From Luscinia megarhynchos (taxonomy: Eukaryota > Chordata > Aves > Passeriformes > Turdidae): a stretch of DNA of 64,000 nt. The position numbers and the translations under genes are program-made. The notes beneath the pieces were generated by a model that saw nothing but the letters and a program-made list of their open reading frames with translations, was not told the origin of the DNA and did not search any database. The stretch is from positions 5,678,459 through 5,742,458 of the forward strand of contig CM067590.1 of NCBI GenBank assembly GCA_034336665.1, in the 5' to 3' direction. Shown one piece after another: positions 55,613 to 64,000 of the stretch. Position 1 is the stretch's first letter. The number at the start of each line of letters is the position of its first letter.

Positions 55613-57139
55613 AATTTTGCTTACCTCAGGTCCTGTTGACTGGGAGGAGCTTCATTTTCCCACTCGAGTGCTGTTCCCACTGGCAAAGGCCACCCTTGCA
55701 CCTTTCCAGTGCCCAGCATCACATCCCAGAGCTCACAGACAAAGTGACCGTCAGGCTTGCTCAGAGATTCATTTGGACTCACTGAGCAGGGTTTCAGAGG
55801 GTAACATCCTCATGGGCTCTAACTAGAGAACTTGTTTCGCCTCTGAACACAATATCATCCTGTTCACAGTGGGCATGTGCCGGATAAATTATTACATTTT
55901 TATAAACCTGTGTATACTCATAAATACATTGTTATATAAATACTAACCCAGCAGAGGCTCAGCAGTCCATATTCTAAAATAATCAGTGATTTTTAAAAGT
56001 ACCTTATATCCTAATTCTTTCATGAAGTATTGAACAAGCCTGATAGGTAAGAGACTGTGTGCCCATCTTTGTCCTGCAGACCCCTTTGGATGTGTCAAGG
56101 TACAGATCCCAAAAAGAATGGCATCTTCCATGGCTTGAGGGCAGCACTCTGCAGAAGGATTGAGTAGGAGCACTTGGGTCACACCTCTAACTGTAACTAA
56201 AAGAGTCACAGCAAACCCGAGGGAAATAAAAGGCAAACAACACCTGAGCATTTTCCTTTGCTCCAGGGGTCTTAGATGCTTTTGTTCCACCTATTGCATG
56301 CACTGAAACAAACAGACGTTTGCTCATGGAAAGCCCAGTCCCAATCCTTTGGAAGTCAGAGGTAGTTTTCATTCATGGCAGTGGGCTTTGGATCAGCCCC
56401 AGAAAAAACTGGTTCAAGCTGGTTCAAGCACTGGTTTAAGCTGCTTTCAGTGATGCCACACAAGGAGATTCTGGACGACCTTGCTTGTAGCTTCACCGGG
56501 GTCCCCTGGGGCTCTGAGACAGCCCGAGTTTGCAGACAGAATTGTGGCTGCAGGGCCGCAGTGCTTGGTGCAGCTGTTCCCTGACACACTGGGGCAGATT
56601 CTGTTCTGTGACTGGGACTGTTTAACAAGCCGGACCTTGGCCAGCAGCTGGATTGTGCACTTGCCTGGTGGGAATGCAGCAGGTGGACTCCAATGGGGAG
56701 GGAGAAAACTACTAGCAAGTCACTCTGTTTGTTTTAAAATTGTTCACATTCCTGTCTGCAAAGGTATTTATAACTATACTCATCATGACCGTGCTGACTG
56801 CAGCTTTAGAAAAATCCGGCAAGAAAGAGCTGACGAGCAGCATTTCAGTGAGACAAGGGAGCAGCCTAAGTGCTCCAATAATGCATTACAGCCCAGCAGC
56901 TGTGCTCCCAAGGCTTGACAGCAAGAATGACGGAGTGGAAATTTTTTTGGCCTGCGTAACACAGGACAGAATAGATCATAAGGGCGTTTTTTTCTGGCCT
57001 TAAAATCTGCACAGCTGTAATGCGCTGATTGCAAAACCGCGGTCCACAGAAGGAGCGCTTTCTCCTTGTTTCCACTGAAACACTGTGTGTTACTTTAACC
57101 ACTGTTGTTCCGTGTAAAGAGCAGCGGCAATTTCGCTGA
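55613..57139. other. Unique sequence, nothing recognised
   Basis: No gene or repeat is supported here. Confidence 0.6.
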
Positions 57140-57775
57140 AGGCGCCCTGGGTGCCCGGGGCGGGGCAGGGCAGGGTGGGGCGGGGTGGAGCACAGCAGGG
57201 TGGGGGCAGGACGGGGTGGGGCCGGGGCAGGGCAGGACAAGTTGGGCAGGGGCAGGGCGGGGGCAGGGCGGGGCGGAGCAGGGCAGGACAGCGTGGGGCA
57301 GAGCGGGGTGGGGCAGGGTGGGGGCAGAGCGGGGCGGGGTGGAGCACAGCAGGGCGGGGCAGGGCGGGGGTGGAGCAGGGCAGGGTGGGGCCGGGGCGGG
57401 GCAGGGCAGAGCGGGGCAGGGTAGAGCGGGGTAGGGCCGGTCCCACCGCCGGATCTGAGCAGGGCAGGGCCGGCCTGAGCGGGGCCGTGCCGTGCCGTGC
57501 CGGCCCCGCCCTGGAGCGGAGCGGAACGGGGCAGAGCAGAGCAGGGCCGGGCAGGGCGGGGCGGAGCGGATCGGGGCAGGGGCGGATCGGGGCAGGGCGG
57601 AGCGGATCGGATCGGGTCCGGGCGGATCGGGGCAGGGCAGATCGGGGGCAGGGCAGGGAGGGCGGATCCGATCGGATCGGGGGCAGGGCAGGGGAGGGCG
57701 GAGCGGAGCGGATCGGATCGGGGCAGGGCGGATCGGATCGGGGCAGGGCCGGCCCGGCTGCGGGGCGCTGCAGGC
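57140..57775 (+). repeat. G-rich degenerate repeat (GGGGCAGGGCGGGG type)
   Basis: About 630 bases consist of GGGGCAGGGC, GGGGCGGAGC and GGGGTGGGGC variants. In the right half a GGATCGGATCGGGGCAGGGC subtype takes over. Runs of three to four G separated by one to four bases recur throughout, so G-quadruplex potential is high. Long Arg/Gly-rich or Pro/Cys-rich open frames on both strands are by-products of composition. Confidence 0.9.
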
Positions 57776-57870
57776 GCGGTGGCGGCGCGGCCCGGGGTGA
57801 GCCGGGCGATGCTGCGGGCGGCGCCGGGGGCAGCGCCGGGGGCAGCGCCGGGGCCAGCGCCGCTTTGATC
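57730..57870 (+). promoter_or_regulatory. CpG-rich block, possible promoter and first exon
   Basis: Dense CpG continues past the G-rich repeat. A donor-like CCCGGG|GTGAGC occurs at 57796/57797, and a GCGCCGGGGGCA repeat follows at 57820-57860. It looks like the edge of a CpG island that could start an unidentified + strand gene, but no coding exon follows in the window. A minus-strand start is equally possible. Confidence 0.35.
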
Positions 57871-60800
57871 CCGCGTGCAAAACTGCGGAACTGAGGGAAG
57901 ATTTCCTTGCTGGCGCTGAAAACCGTTCCCAGAGAAAAGGACGGCAGAGCTGGGCAGGAGGCTGAGGTATTTCCTTTGCGGTTTGAGCTGTTTTTAGAAA
58001 GATTAAATTTTGTTTAATGATCAAAATTCAAGTAGGATAACGACAAAAAAACAGCCAAGCAACCCTAATGTTAGGCTGGAGTTCCTGAAAACCTCAAATC
58101 AGATACTTGATAGCAAATCGCCCTTCTGGAATGGTTTAAAGCCAAGCAGCTGGAGGTAATGGCAGTGGGTGAGATGAGTCGGGAGTCACGGCAGGGGTGA
58201 GTGTTTCTGGAACAGAGCGCTGTTCGTTTGCAGTCTGACGGCTGAGCTTTAGCTCTCCAGACTGGAAACTGCATCTTTATCTACATCACTTTATCACGAT
58301 TTAAAGGTAATGCCTTCTTTTGAAAGTGTACTATGGGGTTTTGTGAGATTGGTTTTGTCAAAGCCAGACGGGAGGTGTGTGTGAGAGGATGCACGTGGTG
58401 AATGAAGTTCGTCCTCAGAGGGAAGCAACCTCTCCTTCAGCCAGCAGTGTGAGCTGGGCTGGAGTGTGAGACTCAGTGATTGATGAATCTACAAGCTCAG
58501 ATTTATCCAGAGGCTTGAAAATGCAGAGGAATTTTTTCTGTATTACTGTTTAAAAGAAAGGACAAAGCTTTTTTTTTTAACCTGGGAGTTGTACAGTTGT
58601 GAGATGCTTGTGTTCAGAGCAGCAGAGAAGCTGCTACAATGCAAAAGTGCATCTTAGGTTAACCCAGAAGAGCTTTTTATTAAGAATCAAAGCTGCTGAG
58701 GGTTATTAGCTGTTAAAATCTGTTGAAATTTCTGTATAATACGAATTTTCTTAATCCAATTCCCATCTCGTGTCAAGAGTTATGTTAAGGAGATAAACTT
58801 GAGACTTCACAGGTTGACAACTGCTTCCAGACAGGAAGGAGAGTAAATACCTACAATGCAAAATTATTATTGCCCTGTCCTTCTGTTATAGTTTACCAAA
58901 ATCCACAGAAATGTGCTTGTTTTTGCTGCTTGTCCCACCAGTAACTACAAGAGACTCAGCTTCCCTGTTTATTTGTGGTGAAGATGAGATTAATGCTGCC
59001 AGCTTGTCATGTTGGGCTGAAGGAACTAAATCTGTGTTTCAGCTCTAATCAAAATAAAAGTTTGTCTGAGTTGCTGTCCTTCTCCCATGTTTTTGGACAG
59101 TCTGGGGAGACCCTGCCTGGCAAAAGAGGGAGAAGTGGTGCTGGAGGATGTCTGAACCATCTGCTCCTGCCTCCCAGGTCTGTCTGGGACACCAGCCTGA
59201 GGCTGTGAACTCGTGCAGGCACCAGCACAGGCTTCGAAGCTCAGTTTCCTGGTATATGCCTTTTTTGGCAGAATAGAGCTGAAGAAGGCTTATGTTTGAA
59301 ACTTCTCATGATGGAGCTTTTTTTCTTCACTTCATGAGGTCATCAGATTTATGGAGCACATTTTCATAGGGTTTTTAAGCACCACTTACAGTTTCTGGCA
59401 TCCTTCTGAGTGCAGAACCTAAGTGATGTCTGATCTGAAGGAGAGCATGAGCTCTGGGAAGGTCAATATCTTGACAATAGCCAATCTTTTATAAACGTGG
59501 CAGTGTCCAGTAAACACAAAAATAACTAAATCAGGCATTCCTGCAATTGATATTTTTTTTCTGAAAGGCAGCTAATGAGAATCCTAGATGATATTCATGA
59601 GCTCAGGAAGGCTCAAGAAGCAGAAGGATGTCAGGAAAGTCCAATTGCTTTCTGTTCTTTGAGATACATAACAAGAAGATTGATACTGTTTTTCCAAATT
59701 TTTATTCTGTATTATAACTCTGGGTTTTATAATACCCTAGACTCTTCTCTGCAGGGCTTTTGAGGGAAAATTGCTTTCAGGTTCAGAGAGTTATCCAAAT
59801 TTTTCTTTTCTGATATGTTTATGGCAGAAAACAATACAGGGCAGGGAAGGAAGTGAAAGCCTCTGTAGTTCACTTATTTTAGCATTATTCTAGGAAGTGG
59901 CTTATGTGGGCTCAGTACACAAAAATCAAGCTGCAAACCTGCTAATTCTGCTTGTGAAAAGTGATGATGGTAAAGGAGTGTTTAGTCAATACACCTGCAG
60001 GTGACAAGGCTCCAGCCATCTGGCCACACACCTAGGCTTTGTCTCATTTTCATTTTTCGTGGGACTTCTCTTTTTAGAGAGCACTGTGCACGGAGCTAGA
60101 ACATGATTGGGTTTGTGAGCAGTGCTTGCAGTGAGCAGGAGGGGCTGGGTTGCCACCTGCTGAGGTCATGATGATTTGTCAGCCTTTGGAAGCAGTTGTA
60201 AATGAAAGATCCCTCAGGGAATCTTCAGACCCTAATTCATTGCAAATTTCTCTGCAAGAGGGTAAAATGCATCTTTAATGTTATTGTGCACTATTTTTCA
60301 GGTCTAAGATGAGCAGGGAATAGTTCTCTAAGCTTGCTGCTCACTCCTGAGAGAAATAGGAGAGAAATCCAGGCATGGTGCTTGGTGTGATATGATGCAG
60401 AGGGTCCCTGCAATTCAGTTGTGTGTACACCCAGAAATTGCTTGGGGTGCATCTGTCGTATATTTAGGCTTAATTTTCTGTTTTGGATTTTTTGTTTGTT
60501 TGGGGGTTTTTTTTGTTTTGGTTTTTTGGTTGTTTTTTTGGGAGGGTTGGGTTGTTTCTGTGTTTGCTTTTTTAGTTTTTGTTTCTGGGTTTTTTTTGTT
60601 TGGTCGGTTTGATTTTCATTTTGTTCAGGTTCCTTTTGCAGAGGCCAGTAAAGACTTGATGATATGCGAATCCAGGTGTTTCCAGTTTGCTGTGGCAGAT
60701 GGGCGTTTGGAGGTACAGTTCCATTACCTTGAGCTGCATTTCTGCAGAGAGAGGTGCCTCCTCTGCAGGTCTGGGCCACTTGTCATTTCCCCTCACACCT

Positions 60801-62789
60801 TGCATTGAGCCTGCACAAACCATTTCGAATTGCACTGAGGAACTGCATGGGGTAAAATCACCCTCAAATAAAACAAAAAAAAAGTTTGGTTTAAACCCAA
60901 ATCTTCTTGTGGAGCCTCACAGATCCCTGAGTTAAGCACGTGGGGTGGAGGCCAGGGCCCAGCCTTTGATGGCTCTGCTGGTTTACTCTGGCTCCCAGTT
61001 GTGAGGAACCTGTCTCAGCAGGGGAATCTCCATGCTGGAAAAGCAGCAGTTTCATTTTGAGGGCTGGAGTGCATCTCTCCACCCACCGATACAATCTTAA
61101 AGTAAACACATCTGTTTCTGTTCCCACTGTGGCCATCCAGTCTTAGGCTTTGTTCAGGTAAAAGCAAACTTAGAAGGAAGGAGATTATAGCACATCAAAG
61201 AACTAACATGCACAAGGGAGAACAAATAGTCCATCTTGATTTTCCCTTACTGTAGGGTGTAGGTAACATGTGCTTGTTCTTTGAAATGCTGGAAACTGAG
61301 TCATTATATCACAACATTATCTGAAAAACCGTATTTGTTTTATAAATTTAGACTCATTGGATGTATCCAGACATTACTATGACATAAGAAGCACACACTG
61401 AAATCCAGTGGGGATGCAGGTGAACTGAGGGGCGTGCAGTTTTGAACTGACTCCACTTTAGCTGCACATTTGGAGCCTGTTGATAAGAGCAAAAGTGTCA
61501 TAAGATTCTGGAGTCAGAATTATTTATTGTGCCCTGGTTTTTATATCCTGCTTGTATTTCTAATGTCTGTTCAGGTTCCTACCACATGGGAGAAAAAGCC
61601 TTGCTTTCCTGTGAAGGAAATGCAGAAGTCAAAGCAGTCTTACTTAAAAATAGAATGTTCTTTAGGAAGCCAAAATCTTGTAGTTATTTACTAATAGAAT
61701 TAATTATCCTCCTTCAGGTTAATAATAATTGAGTAATTGAGCACTTCAGCTGAGTGTGCCAGGTGTGGAGCTCACACGTTGCCAGTGCTGTTCCACTGCA
61801 GGTTCTGCTGTAAGAGCTGCAGCTTGTGGAGTCCCCAGAGCTGGAGTGCACCTGAGAGAGGTGTGAGTGACCCCTGCCAGGAGCTGGATTCACCTTCAGT
61901 ATATCTGTTTAATTCTGCTGATGCTCTATGGCAGATTCTTCTTAAGTACAAAGAAAACAAATGTCATCATTTTCCCAGTTCTGAAAATCCATTTAAAGCT
62001 GTGCTGTTGGGGGTCATTTTTGTAGTGTTTCTCATCTTTGCTGAAGAGTATGCCTCAGCAGGTTTGTCCAGAATTAAATAGCAATGCCAAGAACCCAGTG
62101 CATGTTCCCCACTCCTTTTCCAATATGCTTTAGTTTTAATTAATTCAGGAGTTTTATTTGGAGAAATGGGAAATATGTTCAAAGAGGACTGCAGTAATCA
62201 GGACTGATTCACCTTTTACCGAAACTGGTTTTGATAAGAACTAGTGTCTTTGTTTTAAAAGTCTGTTCCAAAAATAAAGAAATTCTTCAAATACTTTTCT
62301 TTGTGAGGTTGCTGCACTGGTAGCCACAGGTATGGCATATGCCTTCCAACCAACCAATGCCAAGGCTTAGAATCAAAACAGATGAGGAGAAATAAATTGT
62401 GAAACAAGTAAACTACAGGCTGCATTCAGATTATTTTGTTTGTAATAAGCAATGTTATTTTTATCCTTGAGGTACTATAAGAGTTTTTGGGACAAGGGCT
62501 TCCCTGTTGTTCATCTGTCTGTCTTCATACAAACATGGAAGATCCTTCTGCAGGGTTTGAAAGATGAATTGTCAGAGTTTGTGTTCAATGTTTTCAAAGA
62601 AAAGATCAGAGGAATTTTTCTGTTTAGAGAGGATACTGAATTAAAAGCATGAAAGCAGAATTCCCCAAACAATCACTTCTGTGTGACTCTTGTAAAGTTA
62701 CTTGTGGCGAAGTGAAGCAAGGAGACAGTGACCCTCGGTATCGGGGTTTTAAAAATAAACGCTGAGTTCAGCCAGCAGGAATCAGGGTG
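57871..62789. other. Mostly unique AT-rich sequence, nothing recognised
   Basis: No coding exon or transposon is supported. A T/G-rich low-complexity stretch lies at about 60479-60625 (runs such as ggttttttttgttttggttt); its minus strand gives a spurious Lys/Pro/Gln-rich open frame. Confidence 0.6.
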
Positions 62790-64000
62790 TGCTGCTGGGG
62801 GGTGCTGGGGGCTCAGGGGTGTTGGGTGTGTGATCAGGGGTGCTGGGGGCTCAGGGGTGCTGGTTCTGTGCTGGGGGTGTGATCAGAGGTGCTGGTTCTG
62901 TGCTGGGGGGCTCAGAGGTGCTGGTTCTGTGCTGGGGGCTCAGGGGTGCTGGTTCTGTGCTGGGGGATCAGAGGTGCTGGTTCTGTGCTGGGGGATCAGG
63001 GGTGCTGGTTCTGTGCTGGGGGGCTCAGGGTGCTGGTTCTGTGCTGGGGGTGTGATCAGGGGTGCTGGTTCTGTGCTGGGGGTGTGATCAGAGGTGCTGG
63101 TTCTGTGCTGGGGGCTCAGAGATGCTGGTTCTGTGCTGGGGGATCAGGGGTGCTGGGGCTGTGCTGGGGGGCTCAGAGGTGCTGGTTCTGTGCTGGGGGG
63201 CTCAGGGGTGCTGGTTCTGTGCTGGGGGGTGTGATCAGGGGTGCTGGTTCTGTGCTGGGGGTGTGATCAGAGGTGCTGGTTCTGTGCTGGGGGGCTCAGG
63301 GGTGCTGGTTCTGTGCTGGGGGCTCAGAGATGCTGGTTCTGTGCTGGGGGGCTCAGAGGTGCTGGTTCTGTGCTGGGGGCTCAGAGGTGCTGGTTCTGTG
63401 CTGGGGGATCAGGGGTGCTGGTTCTATGCTGGGGGATCAGAGGTGCTGGTTCTGTGCTGGGGGGATCAGGGGTGCTGGGGCTGTGCTGGGGGGTGTGATC
63501 AGAGGTGCTGGTTCTGTGCTGGGGGATCAGAGATGCTGGTTCTGTGCTGGGGGTTCAGGGGTGCTGGTTCTGTGCTGGGGGATCAGAGGTGCTGGTTCTG
63601 TGCTGGGGGGCTCAGGGGTGCTGGTTCTGTGCTGGGGGGCTCAGGGGTGCTGGTTCTGTGCTGGGGGGATCAGAGGTGCTGGTTCTGTGCTGGGGGCTCA
63701 GGGTGCTGGTTCTGTGCTGGGGGGCTCAGGGTGCTGGTTCTGTGCTGGGGGATCAGAGGTGCTGGTTCTGTGCTGGGGGGCTCAGAGGTGCTGGTTCTGT
63801 GCTGGGGGATCAGAGGTGCAGGTTCTGTGCTGGGGGCTCAGAGGTGCTGGTTCTGTGCTGGGGGATCAGAGGTGCTGGTTCTGTGCTGGGGGCTCAGGGT
63901 GCTGGTTCTGTGCTGGGGGCTCAGAAGTGCTGGTTCTGTGCTGGGGGATCAGAGGTGCTGGTTCTGTGCTGGGGGGCTCAGAGGTGCTGGTTCTGTGCTG
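62790..64000 (+). repeat. GGTGCTGGTTCTGTGCTGGG minisatellite, runs off window end
   Basis: At least 35-40 copies of a unit of 27-36 bases occur. Each has the constant core GGTGCTGGTTCTGTGCTGGG followed by a variable G-run and one of three spacers: GGCTCAG, GGATCAG or GGTGTGATCAG. Early units (62790-62840) are less regular. The array continues beyond base 64000. Because unit lengths vary, frames shift often, giving short Cys/Gly/Val-rich open frames that are not genes. Confidence 0.95.

Noticed and set aside
57095..58024. Cys/Pro-rich minus-strand frame and Gly/Arg-rich + frames at the G-rich tract
   Set aside because: They are compositional artefacts of a degenerate GGGGCAGGGC repeat; no conserved motif or splice signal is present.
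60291..60779. Lys/Pro/Gln-rich minus-strand frame
   Set aside because: It is the translation of a T/G-rich low-complexity stretch at about 60479-60625.
62728..63498. Cys/Gly/Val-rich + frames such as VLVLCWG repeats
   Set aside because: They follow from the GGTGCTGGTTCTGTGCTGGG minisatellite. Variable unit lengths break every frame repeatedly.

Overview
The window is nuclear DNA from a vertebrate, almost certainly a bird. It carries several CR1 LINE fragments of avian type, one solo endogenous-retrovirus LTR of a kind abundant in birds, large introns, and many GC-rich minisatellites. Two genes are clear, both on the + strand: RAB11B (exons 2-5 of 5; exon 1 lies upstream of base 1) and MARCHF2/MARCH2 (complete coding sequence in four coding exons). 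The same pair is adjacent in human 19p13.2. In birds that segment is, to my knowledge, on a GC-rich microchromosome (chicken 28), which fits the base composition and repeats seen here.

Layout: 1-10317 RAB11B coding region and introns; 10318 to about 12-14.8 kb RAB11B 3' UTR and spacer; 15.4-16.1 kb CpG island with three inverted CCAAT boxes and GC boxes, the likely MARCHF2 promoter with a non-coding first exon; 27867-42407 MARCHF2 coding exons, 246 codons in total as in human; 42408 to about 45.0 kb MARCHF2 3' UTR; 46395-46940 solo LTR on the minus strand; 47823-48343 a B30.2 (PRY-SPRY) exon on the minus strand, apparently without RING or B-box exons; 50.9-52.4 kb a cluster of four different tandem arrays; 57.1-57.9 kb a G-rich tract and CpG-rich block, possibly another promoter; 62.8-64.0 kb a minisatellite that runs off the window.

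Function: RAB11B is a small GTPase of recycling endosomes. MARCHF2 is a two-pass membrane RING-CH ubiquitin ligase of ER and endosomes that controls receptor trafficking. Both act on endosomal sorting, but their adjacency is ancient synteny and not an operon-like unit.

Most unusual feature: minisatellites repeatedly abut splice sites. In RAB11B intron 3 the array includes the exon 3 / intron 3 boundary itself, so the 5' splice site is copied five more times downstream. Two further arrays run right up to the presumed branch points of RAB11B exon 5 and MARCHF2 coding exon 1, and a fourth ends about 65 bases before the last MARCHF2 exon. Exons beside these arrays have 85-100% G/C at third codon positions, while exons away from them have 27-59% (hand counts). 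The array regions are open in several frames, which creates long but almost certainly meaningless ORFs.
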